Shown one piece after another: positions 51,241-61,139 of a DNA stretch of 64,000 nt. The DNA is from Nocardioides agri. Lineage in GTDB: Bacteria; Actinomycetota; Actinomycetes; Propionibacteriales; Nocardioidaceae. The stretch is from positions 561,708 through 625,707 of the forward strand of contig NZ_JACEIC010000002.1 of assembly GCF_013778305.1 (NCBI RefSeq), written 5' to 3'. The notes under the pieces are model-generated. The model worked only from the letters and a program-made list of their open reading frames with translations, had not been told where the DNA came from and did not search any database. Position numbers and translations under genes: made by a program. Within the stretch, counting starts at the first letter, position 1; every line of letters starts with the position of its first letter.

Positions 51241-52764
51241 ATGCCCGCAACCACCTCTGTCATCTCCGCGTCCGGCCTCGGCTTCGCCTGGCCCGACGGC
51301 TCCGAGGTCCTGAGCGATCTCGACCTCCTCGTCTCCCCCGGCCGCTCCGGACTCGTCGGCGTCAACGGCGCCGGCAAGTCCACGCTGCTCCGGCTGATCG
51401 CCGGTGCGCTCACGCCGACCGCGGGGCACCTCTCGGTCGCCGGCGAGGTCGGCTACCTGCCCCAGGACCTGGCGCTCGACGTCCGTGAGCCGGTCGAGGA
51501 GTTCCTCGGCGTCGGCGCCGTACGCCGCGCGATCCGGGCCGTCGAGTCCGGCGACGTCGACCCCGCGCACTTCGAGGTCATCGGCGACGACTGGGACGTC
51601 GAGGAGCGCGCCGTCGCCGAGCTCGGCAGGCTGGGACTCCCGGCCGACGTGCTCGACCGGCGGCTCGGCGAGGTCTCCGGCGGCGAGGCCACCCAGCTCG
51701 GGCTGGCCCGGCTCCTGCTCCGTCGCCCGGGCGTGCTGCTGCTCGACGAGCCCACCAACAACCTCGACGCCGACGCCCGCGAGCGTCTCTACGACGTCGT
51801 CGACGGGTGGAGCCGCTCGATGCTGGTCGTGAGCCACGACCGCGAGCTGCTCGAGCGGATGGACCGGATCGGCGACCTGCGCGCCGGCGGCGTGCGCTGG
51901 TACGGCGGCGGCTACTCGTCGTACGCCGCGCAGGTCCACGCCGAGCAGGCGGCGGCGGAGCAGGCGGTGACGGCGGCTCGCTCGGACCTGCGCCGCCAGC
52001 GCAACGACCGGGTGGAGGCCGAGCGGGTGCTCGCCCAGCGCCGGCGGACCGCCCAGAAGGCCGCTGCGACCAAGGGCCTGCCGAAGATCGTCATCGGCGC
52101 CAAGAAGCGCGCGGCCGAGGAGTCCGCGGCGAAGTACCGCCGCGTGCACGACGACCGGCTCGAGCAGGCGCGCGGGCGGCTCGACGAGGCCGAGTCGCGG
52201 CTGCGCGAGGACCGCGAGATCCGGGTCGACCTGCCCGGCACCGAGGTGCCGCGCGGTCGCGTGGTGCTGGAGGGTGAGATCCCCATCAGCGGCCCCGACC
52301 GCATCGGCGTCGTGGGACCCAACGGCTCCGGCAAGACCACGCTGCTGCACGCGCTGGTCGAGCAGGCGCGGGTGCCGGTGGCCCTGCTCCCGCAGCGGCT
52401 CGACCTCCTCGACGACGAGGACACGGTCTACGGCAACGTCGCTCGCCGCGCGCCGGGCGCGGACCCCAACACCGTGCGCGCTCGGCTGGCCCGCTTCCTC
52501 TTCCGCGGGGGATCGGCCGACAAGCGGGTCGGCGACCTGTCCGGCGGCGAGCGCTTCCGCGCCACGCTCGCCGCGCTGCTGCTGGCCGACCCTCCCCCGC
52601 AGCTGCTGCTGCTCGACGAGCCCACCAACAACCTCGACTTCGCGTCGTACGATGCGCTCGTGTCGGCGCTGGCGTCGTACCGCGGAGCCCTCGTCGTGGT
52701 CAGCCACGACCCCGCGTTCCTCGAGGACGTCGGCGTGGAGCGGGTCGTCGACCTGGGAGGGTGA
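51241..52764 (+). CDS. ABC-F family ATPase
   Basis: A 507-residue protein of two ABC ATPase domains without membrane segments. Walker A loops are GVNGAGKST (domain 1) and GPNGSGKTT (domain 2); signatures are VSGGEATQ and LSGGERFR; each Walker B is followed by DEPTNNLD. The linker between them (about 220-330) is long, basic and helical ([19 protein letters not shown], then [10 protein letters not shown]). ABC-F proteins act on the ribosome; some confer resistance to ribosome-targeting antibiotics, others tune translation. Which applies cannot be decided. A hairpin leader precedes it. Confidence 0.93.
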   Translation: MPATTSVISASGLGFAWPDGSEVLSDLDLLVSPGRSGLVGVNGAGKSTLLRLIAGALTPTAGHLSVAGEVGYLPQDLALDVREPVEEFLGVGAVRRAIRAVESGDVDPAHFEVIGDDWDVEERAVAELGRLGLPADVLDRRLGEVSGGEATQLGLARLLLRRPGVLLLDEPTNNLDADARERLYDVVDGWSRSMLVVSHDRELLERMDRIGDLRAGGVRWYGGGYSSYAAQVHAEQAAAEQAVTAARSDLRRQRNDRVEAERVLAQRRRTAQKAAATKGLPKIVIGAKKRAAEESAAKYRRVHDDRLEQARGRLDEAESRLREDREIRVDLPGTEVPRGRVVLEGEIPISGPDRIGVVGPNGSGKTTLLHALVEQARVPVALLPQRLDLLDDEDTVYGNVARRAPGADPNTVRARLARFLFRGGSADKRVGDLSGGERFRATLAALLLADPPPQLLLLDEPTNNLDFASYDALVSALASYRGALVVVSHDPAFLEDVGVERVVDLGG

Positions 52765-52766
52765 CC

Positions 52767-53357
52767 ATGGCCGCAGGTGTCCGGCGCTGGGCGCCGTTCG
52801 CGCTGGTGCTCGTCGGGCCGGCCGCGGCGCTGCTCGTCACGCTCCTCCACCCGGGCCCGTCGGGGCACTGGAGCGGCCACCTCGCGGCCGCAGGTGGGTC
52901 GGTGGGCGTCGCCGTGGCCCTCGTGGTCGGGCTGTGCGTGGTCCGACCGCGGCTGCCGGCGGCCGCCCTCGCCTCGCTGGTGGTCGTGGGCGCCGGCCTG
53001 GCCCTGGAGGCCGTGGGCAACATCCGGGCCGCCAGGTCGCTGTGGGAGACGACCTACGACGACGCGGAGGCCGGGACCTACGGCCCGCTCTACGACGGCT
53101 ACGAGTGGGGCCACACGGTCGCCGAGCGGGGCGACACGGTGGTCATCCTCGGGTCCCTGGCCTTCGCGGTGGCCCTCGGGCTGCACCGCCGGGTCGGCGT
53201 CCGGGTCGCCGTCGCCGGCGGCGTGCTCGCGTTCTGGCCACCGTGGGTCTACCCGGCGCTCGGGCCGGTGCTGCTGCTGGCTTGGGTGCACGCCCGGGCC
53301 CGCACCCACGACCGCGCCGCCGCACCTGACCCGCCGGTCGTCGTGCCGACCGAATGA
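52767..53357 (+). CDS. Integral membrane protein of unknown function
   Basis: A 196-residue protein with about five hydrophobic helices (at about 8-28, 38-58, 64-82, 125-143, 150-172) and an extracytoplasmic-looking loop GTYGPLYDGYEWGHTVAERGD. The GGGAGG at the end of the ABC-F gene serves as ribosome site; GTG at 52761 (GTGA overlap) is an alternative start. No family recognised. Its last 13 codons lie inside the second 57-bp palindromic element. Confidence 0.7.
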   Translation: MAAGVRRWAPFALVLVGPAAALLVTLLHPGPSGHWSGHLAAAGGSVGVAVALVVGLCVVRPRLPAAALASLVVVGAGLALEAVGNIRAARSLWETTYDDAEAGTYGPLYDGYEWGHTVAERGDTVVILGSLAFAVALGLHRRVGVRVAVAGGVLAFWPPWVYPALGPVLLLAWVHARARTHDRAAAPDPPVVVPTE

Positions 53358-53377
53358 CGACCGACAGGTCAGGTGCG
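53321..53377. repeat. 57-bp palindromic element, copy 2 (also convergent terminator)
   Basis: Same design as 48560-48616: arms CGCACCTGACC (53321-53331) and GGTCAGGTGCG (53367-53377), inner arms GGTCGT and ACGACC. The left half is translated as the C-terminus of the membrane protein gene; the right half lies between it and the convergent efeB. Loop bases differ from copy 1 while length and pairing are kept. Confidence 0.85.
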
Positions 53378-53394
53378 AGCGACCGGGTGAGGGC

Positions 53395-54693
53395 TCAGGC
53401 CTCGAACAGCGCCTGACCGACGTACTCCCCCGCGGCCGCGCCGGGCGGGGCGGCGAAGAGCGCCGAGCCCGTGACCTTGAGGTACTCCATGAGCGCGTCG
53501 GACTTGGCCATCGCGTTCTGGATCGGGATGAAGTGGGTGTCGGGGTCGCGCACGAACGCGATGAAGAACAGACCCGCGTCGAGCCCGCCGAGCGGGTTGG
53601 ACCCGTCGACGAAGTTGTAGCCGCGGCGCAGCATGCGGGCGCCCTGGTGGAAGTCGGGGTGCACCACGCGCACGTGGGCGTCGACCGGGATCACCGGGCC
53701 CTCGCTGCCGGGCATCTCGAAGTCGGGCTCGCTGTGCTCCTGGCCGCCGGAGAGCGGCGCGCCGGATGCCTTGGTGCGCCCGACGAAGCCCTCCTGGTCG
53801 CCCAGCGGCTGGCGGTCCCAGGTCTCGATGTGCATGTTGATCCGCCGGGTCACGAGGTAGCTGCCCCCCGCGAGCCAGGCAGCCTTCGCGTCGTCCTCGG
53901 CGCCGACCCACACGTGCTTCTCGACCGCGGCGGGCTCCTCGGCCTTGACGTTGGCGGTGCCGTCCTTGAAGCCGAAGAGGTTGCGGGGCGTGGACTGCGA
54001 CGTCGAGGTCGTCGACGTGCGGCCGAAGCCGAGCTGCGACCAGCGCACCGCGACCGTGCCGAAGCCGATCCGCGCCAGGTTGCGGATCGCGTGCACGGCG
54101 ACCTGCGGGTCGTCCGCGCACGCCTGCACGCACAGGTCGCCGTAGGAGCGCTCGGGGTCCAGCATGTCGGCCGGGAAGTGCGGCAGCGTGCGGAGCGCGG
54201 CCGGCTGCCGGTCGGCGATGCCGAACCGGTCGCGGCCCTGCTCGTCGCGGAAGAGCGACGGCCCGAAGCCGAACGTGATCGTCAGCCCGCTGGCCGGCAG
54301 GCCGATCGCCTCGCCGGTGTCGTCGGGCGGCAGGTTCGACGCGCCCTCGGTCGGCCCGCCCTCGCCGGCGGGCAGGCCGCGGGTCATCCGGTCGGCCGCC
54401 TCGGTCCACGCCTGCAGCAGCGCGATCAGCTGCGCCCGCGAGCCGGTGGTGACGTCGAACGCCGCGAAGTGCAGGCGGTCCTGGGCGGGCGTGGTGATGC
54501 CGGCCTGGTGCTCGCCGCGGAACGAGAACGCGTCGGTACGGCGGGCCGGCGCGTCGCCCTCGGACGCGGTGGCCCGCCCGGCGACGAACGCACCGGCGGC
54601 GAGGCCGGCCGCCGCCGCCGTACCTCCCACGAGGCCGCGCCGGGACAGCCCACGCTTCTGGGTGGGCTGCTCGGGGGTCGGCGTCTCGGTCAG
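53395..54693 (-). CDS. efeB: Dye-decolorizing peroxidase EfeB (periplasmic, Tat-exported)
   Basis: A 432-residue heme peroxidase of the EfeUOB iron-uptake system. The Tat signal has SRRGLVGG followed by an Ala-rich helix (about residues 12-40). The DyP motif NLFGFKDGTANV holds the distal aspartate, and the proximal heme histidine is probably in HVRVVHPDFHQ. No ATG, GTG or TTG lies in frame near the required start: the best candidate is CTG at 54693, overlapping the efeO stop as CTGA, in the manner of ATGA/GTGA coupling. An internal GTG at the Tat motif would destroy the signal peptide. Confidence 0.88.
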   Translation of the reverse strand: MTETPTPEQPTQKRGLSRRGLVGGTAAAAGLAAGAFVAGRATASEGDAPARRTDAFSFRGEHQAGITTPAQDRLHFAAFDVTTGSRAQLIALLQAWTEAADRMTRGLPAGEGGPTEGASNLPPDDTGEAIGLPASGLTITFGFGPSLFRDEQGRDRFGIADRQPAALRTLPHFPADMLDPERSYGDLCVQACADDPQVAVHAIRNLARIGFGTVAVRWSQLGFGRTSTTSTSQSTPRNLFGFKDGTANVKAEEPAAVEKHVWVGAEDDAKAAWLAGGSYLVTRRINMHIETWDRQPLGDQEGFVGRTKASGAPLSGGQEHSEPDFEMPGSEGPVIPVDAHVRVVHPDFHQGARMLRRGYNFVDGSNPLGGLDAGLFFIAFVRDPDTHFIPIQNAMAKSDALMEYLKVTGSALFAAPPGAAAGEYVGQALFEA

Positions 54694-55850
54694 GACAGCA
54701 CCGCCGCGGTGAGTCGGGACAGCGGCTCGGACAGCGCGTTGACGGCGTTCGACAGCGCCTGGATCTCGTCCTGCGACAGGTCGTCGTAGAACACGAACCC
54801 GGTGTCGGTCTTCTGCTCGTCGAGCAGCGCCTGCAGGGCCGCGAACCGCTCGGTCAGCGTCGCCGCCAGCTCGGGGTCCTTGGCCTCGACGATCGGCTGC
54901 ACGCCCTCGTAGGCGACGCGGGCGCCGTCGACGTTGGCCTGGAAGTCCCACAGGTCGGTGTGCGACCAGATCTCCTCCTCACCGGTGACCTTGCCGGTGG
55001 CGACCTCCTCGAGGAGGCCGCGGGAGCCGTTGGCGATCTGGTCGACGGTGTAGGTGAGCTCCTGGACGCGGCCGTCGAGCGTCTCGGTGTTGGCCATCAG
55101 GTCGTCGGCGTACTCCGCGCGCTCGGCGGGCGTGAGCGCCTGGTAGCCGGTCGCCGGCGGCCAGAGGTCCTTCTCGATCCGGTGCCAGCCGGTCCACTCC
55201 TGGCCCTCCTCGAGGTCCGCCTCCCGGGCGTCCATCATCGGGTCCAGGTCGCCGAAGGACTCGGCGACGGTCTCGATCCGCTCCCAGTGCACCCGGGCCT
55301 CGGGGTAGAGCGCGCGGGCGGCGTCGTCGTCGCCGTCCTTGTAGAGCTGCACGAACTCCTCGGTCTTCGCGACCAGCTGGTCGGACTGGTCCTGCACGTA
55401 GGCCTGGTAGTTGGCGAGCGCCTGGTCGACGACCCCCTGGTCGTCGGCGGAGGCGCTGGGCGCGTCGTCGGACTCGCTCACGGTGAAGTCGGCGCGGATG
55501 CCGTCGCCCTTCATGCCGGGCTTGCAGGCGGTGACGTAGCTGCCGGCCGGCGCGTTGACGACGAGCTCGCGGGAGAGCTGGGGGCCGATGTTCTCGACCT
55601 CGCCGACGATCCGCAGGCCGTCCTCGCCGAGCAGGTAGAACTCGGTGACCTGGGAGCCGTCGTTCTTCACGTCGAAGGTCAGCGTGCCCGCCGGCGCCTC
55701 GACCGCCGAGAGCTCGCAGCCGTCGTCGGTCGAGGTGACCGACACCGCGCGGGTGTCACCGGTGTCCTCCCCGTCGGCACGGGTGTTCTCCGTGCACGCG
55801 GCGAGGAGCGGGGCGGCCACCAGGAGGGCGGCGGCGACGGTCTTGCGCAT
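54690..55850 (-). CDS. efeO: EfeO-type iron-binding lipoprotein
   Basis: A 386-residue exported protein. The lipobox LLAAC gives lipidated Cys19. Residues 35-130 form a cupredoxin-like domain (LTFDVKNDGSQVTEFYLL, YVTACKPGMKGDG) and 145-386 an M75 peptidase-like domain with HWERIE and GWHRIEKDLWPP. It is thought to bind iron and hand it to EfeU. 9 bp separate it from efeU; its stop overlaps the efeB start. Confidence 0.95.
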   Translation of the reverse strand: MRKTVAAALLVAAPLLAACTENTRADGEDTGDTRAVSVTSTDDGCELSAVEAPAGTLTFDVKNDGSQVTEFYLLGEDGLRIVGEVENIGPQLSRELVVNAPAGSYVTACKPGMKGDGIRADFTVSESDDAPSASADDQGVVDQALANYQAYVQDQSDQLVAKTEEFVQLYKDGDDDAARALYPEARVHWERIETVAESFGDLDPMMDAREADLEEGQEWTGWHRIEKDLWPPATGYQALTPAERAEYADDLMANTETLDGRVQELTYTVDQIANGSRGLLEEVATGKVTGEEEIWSHTDLWDFQANVDGARVAYEGVQPIVEAKDPELAATLTERFAALQALLDEQKTDTGFVFYDDLSQDEIQALSNAVNALSEPLSRLTAAVLS

Positions 55851-55859
55851 CAGGATCCT

Positions 55860-56717
55860 TCAGCTCACGGGGGTGGGGTGGGTCGCGGGCGCCGGTGCCG
55901 GCTTGCTGCGGCGGCGCGCGGAGAGGAGGAAGAGCGTCATCACGGGCACGACGTACAGCACCCAGACGACGGCCTCGAGCACCGTGGTCTGCGGGGAGAA
56001 GTTGAAGATGCCCTTGAGCAGGGTGGCGTACCAGCTGGTCGGGTCGACGGTGCCGGAGACGTCCCAGGCGAGGTTGTGGAGGCCCGGGAGGATGCCCGCC
56101 TCCTGCAGGTCGTGGACGCCGTAGGACAGGACGCCTCCGGCGACGAGGATCAGGAACGCGCCGGTCCAGGTGAAGAACTTGGCGAGGTTGATCCGGATCG
56201 CGCCGCGGTAGAGCAGCCACCCCAGCACGACCGCCGTCGCGATGCCGAGCGCGGCGCCGACGAGCGGCTGCCACGTGCCGGTGTCGTCGCGGACCGCCTC
56301 GGTGGCCGACCACAGGAACAGCGCGGTCTCCAGACCCTCCCGGCCGACGGCCAGGATCGCGACGAGGACGAGGGCGAACCACGGCCCGTCGGCGGCGTCG
56401 TCGATCCGGCCGCGCAGCTCGCCGCTCAGCGAGCGCGCCGCTCGGGCCATCCAGAAGATCATCCAGGTGACCAGGCCGACGGCGACGATCGACAGGATGC
56501 CGCCGATCGCCTCCTGCGCCTCGAAGGTGAGGCTGCGGGGGCCGTAGAAGAGGGCGAACCCGAACCCGAGGGAGACCGCGACCGCGATGCCCACCCCGAC
56601 CCAGATCCGCGGCAGCAGGTCGCTGCGCTCGGTCTTGACCAGGTAGGCGACCAGGATGCTCACCACGAGGGCAGCCTCGAGGCCCTCGCGCAGCCCGATC
56701 AGGTAGTTCGCCAGCAC
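55860..56717 (-). CDS. efeU: EfeU/Ftr1-type ferrous or ferric iron permease
   Basis: A 285-residue membrane protein with about seven helices and two REGLE iron-passage motifs: REGLEAAL near residue 10 and GREGLETALF near residue 124. This is the OFeT/Ftr1 family. It is the first gene of efeUOB and lies 26 bp behind a DtxR/IdeR-type iron box, so it should be shut off when iron is plentiful. Confidence 0.95.
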   Translation of the reverse strand: MLANYLIGLREGLEAALVVSILVAYLVKTERSDLLPRIWVGVGIAVAVSLGFGFALFYGPRSLTFEAQEAIGGILSIVAVGLVTWMIFWMARAARSLSGELRGRIDDAADGPWFALVLVAILAVGREGLETALFLWSATEAVRDDTGTWQPLVGAALGIATAVVLGWLLYRGAIRINLAKFFTWTGAFLILVAGGVLSYGVHDLQEAGILPGLHNLAWDVSGTVDPTSWYATLLKGIFNFSPQTTVLEAVVWVLYVVPVMTLFLLSARRRSKPAPAPATHPTPVS

Positions 56718-56742
56718 GAACCGGGATGCTACGCCCCGACGG

Positions 56743-56761
56743 TTAGGTTTGCCTAACCAAC
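56743..56761 (-). promoter_or_regulatory. DtxR/IdeR iron box controlling efeUOB
   Basis: The core is a perfect dyad, GGTTAGG and CCTAACC around TTTG. Aligned to the 19-bp consensus TTAGGTTAGSCTAACCTAA it keeps about 16 of 19 positions. It lies 26-44 bp upstream of the efeU ATG, overlapping the expected promoter. Confidence 0.85.
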
Positions 56762-56779
56762 GTCGCGGGACTCACAGGG

Positions 56780-57499
56780 TCAGATCGGGCAGCCGTCGGG
56801 ACCGCACGCTCCCGCCTCCGACGCGGCGTCGCCACCGATCGTCTGGAGCACCGGGTGGGACTCCGTCCAGGCCTGCTGGAGCGCCTGGGCGAAGAGCTCC
56901 TTCGGCTGGGCGCCGGAGATGCCGTACTTCTCGTCGACCACGAAGAAGGGCACACCCGTCGCGCCGTACGCGCGGGCCTGGTCGATGTCGCGGGCCACCG
57001 CGTCGGCGTACTCGTCGCTCCCGAGCACCGCGCGGACGCGGGCCTCGTCGAGCCCGGCCGCGACGGCCGCCTCGGTGAGCACGTCGTGGTCGCCGACGTT
57101 GCGCGCCTGCTCGAAGTACGCCGAGAGCAGCGCCTCCTTCAGGTCCCGCTGGAGCGCCGGACCGCCGGTCTCGAGGGCGAGGTGCAGGAGGCGGTGGGCG
57201 TCGACGGTGTTGGTGTGCACGGTCTCGAAGAGCTTGAAGTCGAGCCCCTCGACCGCGGCCAGGTCGACCAGCTGCTGCTGCATCTGGCGCATCTCGGCCT
57301 CGCTGCGGCCGTACTTCCTGGCGATCACGCCGGTCGACAGCTCGTGGCCATGGACGGGTGCGCTCGGGTCCAGCTCGAAGGAGCGGTAGACGACCTCGAC
57401 CTCGTCACGGTGCGGGAACTCGGCGAGCGCCGACTCCAGACGACGCTTCCCGACGAAGCACCACGGGCAGACGACGTCGCTCCAGATCTCGATCTTCAC
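56780..57499 (-). CDS. DsbA-family oxidoreductase (FrnE-like)
   Basis: A 239-residue thioredoxin-fold protein. The redox site CPWC is at residues 11-14 immediately after the first strand (IEIWSDVVCPWCFVGK), and GVPFFVVDEKYGISGAQP is the cis-proline region. No signal peptide is present, so it acts in the cytosol, as for FrnE. The C-terminus adds CGPDGC, a second cysteine pair that could relay electrons or bind metal. GTG at 57499 fits the family start. Confidence 0.92.
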   Translation of the reverse strand: MKIEIWSDVVCPWCFVGKRRLESALAEFPHRDEVEVVYRSFELDPSAPVHGHELSTGVIARKYGRSEAEMRQMQQQLVDLAAVEGLDFKLFETVHTNTVDAHRLLHLALETGGPALQRDLKEALLSAYFEQARNVGDHDVLTEAAVAAGLDEARVRAVLGSDEYADAVARDIDQARAYGATGVPFFVVDEKYGISGAQPKELFAQALQQAWTESHPVLQTIGGDAASEAGACGPDGCPI

Positions 57500-57553
57500 G
57501 GGGGCGCAACGCGCCCGAGGAGGCGATTGTTCCGACCCTCTCGACGCTACGTT

Positions 57554-57566
57554 TATATCGTATATA
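57554..57566 (+). promoter_or_regulatory. AT-rich palindrome upstream of the acyl-CoA ligase gene
   Basis: TATAT (57554-57558), CGT, ATATA (57562-57566): a 13-bp dyad in otherwise GC-rich DNA, 33 bp before the GTG start. It may combine -10 hexamer and operator. The divergent DsbA gene starts 55 bp away on the other side. Confidence 0.5.
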
Positions 57567-57598
57567 GTCACACGAAATCGGCTCGTGGGGAGGTTGCA

Positions 57599-59143
<1,545 letters not shown>

Positions 59144-59160
59144 ATCCGAGAGGAAACCCT

Positions 59161-60423
59161 GTGCGACCCCATGTGGAGCTGATCCAGGAAGACGACTACG
59201 TCTGGCACGGCGCCGAGCTGCCGGGCGGCGAGGGCCGGGCCAGCGAGCGCCGGCTCTCCGTCGACGAGGAGGACGGCTCCTCGTCGCTGCGCGTCGACTT
59301 CCACACCGACTGGGGCCGCGGCCCGGGCATCCACCACGCCGACACCGAGTACTACGTGCTCGAGGGCGAGATCGACTACGGCGGTCGCAGGATCGGCAAG
59401 GGTGGCTACGTCTACGCGCCGAAGGGCGTCCCGGCCGACTACCTCAAGGTCGCCGAGGGCACCAAGATGCTCCACTACCGCGAGTACGGCGACGCCGGCT
59501 TCGACGCCGTCGAGTCCGTGGCCGCGGCGAAGCGCTGGTCGGACGCCCGCGAAGAGATCGTCGTGATCGACTCCGAGGCGATGACGTGGGACGCGGTGCC
59601 GAACCCCGGCCCGATGCCCGGCCTGTTCATCAAGTACCTGCACGTCGACCCGGTCACCGGCTTCTACACCCGGCTCGTGCACGCCCAAGAGGGCTGGTCG
59701 GACCACCGCCTCGCGCACCACCCGTGCTACGAGGAGGCCTACACGACCCAGGGCCACATGGAGTACAACTTCGGCACCCTGGACCTGGGCACCTACTTCT
59801 TCCGCCCCGCGCGGGTGAAGCACGGCCATTTCACCACCATGGAGGGCGGCGCGACCTGGCTGCTGCGCTCCGACGGCGAGCTGAAGAACTGGTACACCCA
59901 GCGCGAGTGGGTCCGATGGGGCGGCGACGGCGTCAACTACACGCCCGACGGCCTCGACGAGGAGCCGCACGAGCCGGCCCGCTGGTCGTCGTCCACCCAC
60001 GACCTCGCCACCCCGTGGCGGTCGGAGGAGGACATGAGGCAGATGAACGCCGCCTGGCAGTTCCAGATCGACCAGGGACAGCACAACTCCCCGGTCAAGC
60101 ACCAGGGCCAGGGCGCGGACCCGTCGATCATCGCGATCATGAAGGCGATGGACGCCGCCAACCTGCAGGGCGGCCACGGTGACGGCCACTCGCACGACCA
60201 CGACCACGACCACGGCCACGACCATGCGCACCACTCCCCCGAGCTGGACTGGGGCTGGTCGGGTCGCGACGTCGAGCACCGCGACGAGCGCACCGGCCCG
60301 CACGCCCACAACTGGGGCACCCGCGTCGACTGGAAGGACGGCGACCCGATCCCCGCCCCGATCATCTCGTCGCTGCCCGTCCGCAGCCGCTCGCGCGGCC
60401 GCTGGGACGGCGACGGCATGTGA
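59161..60423 (+). CDS. Two-cupin protein with His/Asp-rich C-terminal segment
   Basis: A 420-residue protein. The first cupin is at about residues 50-115 (GPGIHHADTEYYVLEGEIDYGGRRIGKGGYVYAPKG), with metal ligands His-His, Glu and Glu; the second is at about 155-245 (RLAHHPCYEEAYTTQGHMEYNFGTLDLGTYFFRPARVKHGHF). Around residues 338-360 there is a run rich in alternating His and Asp (GHSHDHDHDHGHDHAHH), likely to bind zinc, nickel or iron. The GTG start follows GAGAGG. It resembles DUF4437-type cupins. In an operon with an acyl-CoA ligase, a dioxygenase or isomerase role is plausible but unproven. Confidence 0.8.
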   Translation: MRPHVELIQEDDYVWHGAELPGGEGRASERRLSVDEEDGSSSLRVDFHTDWGRGPGIHHADTEYYVLEGEIDYGGRRIGKGGYVYAPKGVPADYLKVAEGTKMLHYREYGDAGFDAVESVAAAKRWSDAREEIVVIDSEAMTWDAVPNPGPMPGLFIKYLHVDPVTGFYTRLVHAQEGWSDHRLAHHPCYEEAYTTQGHMEYNFGTLDLGTYFFRPARVKHGHFTTMEGGATWLLRSDGELKNWYTQREWVRWGGDGVNYTPDGLDEEPHEPARWSSSTHDLATPWRSEEDMRQMNAAWQFQIDQGQHNSPVKHQGQGADPSIIAIMKAMDAANLQGGHGDGHSHDHDHDHGHDHAHHSPELDWGWSGRDVEHRDERTGPHAHNWGTRVDWKDGDPIPAPIISSLPVRSRSRGRWDGDGM

Positions 60424-61139
60424 TGGAGGCGGTCCACGGGTTCAACGGGCACAGCCTCGCGGTCTTCCTGCACATCGTCCTGTTCGCCTACTGGCTGGGC
60501 GGGGACGTGGGGGTCTACTACGCGAGCCGCTACATCCTGAGGTCCGACCTCGGTCCGGAGGCACGGGCGGTGTCGACGAAGATCATGCACGGCGTGGACA
60601 TCGCGCCTCGAGTCTCGCTGGTGCTGTTCCTTCCCAGCGGGATCACGCTGATGGCCGCCGGTCCGCTCGGCGACGCGTTCTTCGTCAAGGGCTGGCTGCT
60701 GGTCCTGGTCTGGGTGTGCGGCCTCGCCTGGCTGGCGGTGTCGCTGATCGACTACCGCGGCGGAGACACGCCGATCGCGGGGTTCTCGCAGAAGGCGGAC
60801 CTGCTGGTGCGGTACGCGCTGTCCATCGGGCTGGTGGCGGTGGCGATCTACACGATGGTCGCGACCGATCCGTTCGGCGTCGACACCAACCCGAAGTGGC
60901 TGGGCGCCAAGGTCGCGGCGTACGGGCTGTGCATCTTCTGCGGGGTGATGATCCGCCGGCAGCTGGTGCCCTTCGGCCCGGCGTTCGGCAAGCTGGTGAC
61001 CGCGGGGTCGACGCCCGAGGTCGAGAAGGCGATCCTCGGATCGATCCGGCGCTGCGAGCCCTGGGTCTACGGGATCTGGACCCTGGTGCTGGTCGCCGCG
61101 CTGCTGGGTGTGGTGAAGCCGGGCTCGACGGCGTTCTGA
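60423..61139 (+). CDS. Integral membrane protein of unknown function in the ligase/bicupin operon
   Basis: A 238-residue membrane protein with about six helices. Conserved-looking residues are HSLAVFLHIVLFAYWLGGDVGVYYASRY in the first helix and loop, KIMHGVDIAPRVSL in the second, and IRRCEPWVYGIWTL in the last. Two histidines in helices 1 and 2 could bind heme or metal. The ATG shares a base with the bicupin stop (TGATG), so production is coupled. It overlaps the convergent histidine kinase gene by 73 bp. Confidence 0.78.
   Translation: MEAVHGFNGHSLAVFLHIVLFAYWLGGDVGVYYASRYILRSDLGPEARAVSTKIMHGVDIAPRVSLVLFLPSGITLMAAGPLGDAFFVKGWLLVLVWVCGLAWLAVSLIDYRGGDTPIAGFSQKADLLVRYALSIGLVAVAIYTMVATDPFGVDTNPKWLGAKVAAYGLCIFCGVMIRRQLVPFGPAFGKLVTAGSTPEVEKAILGSIRRCEPWVYGIWTLVLVAALLGVVKPGSTAF

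Noticed and set aside
48560..53377. The 57-bp element pair as ends of a transposon
   Set aside because: Each copy is a complete palindrome and the intervening 4.7 kb holds unrelated housekeeping genes without a transposase.
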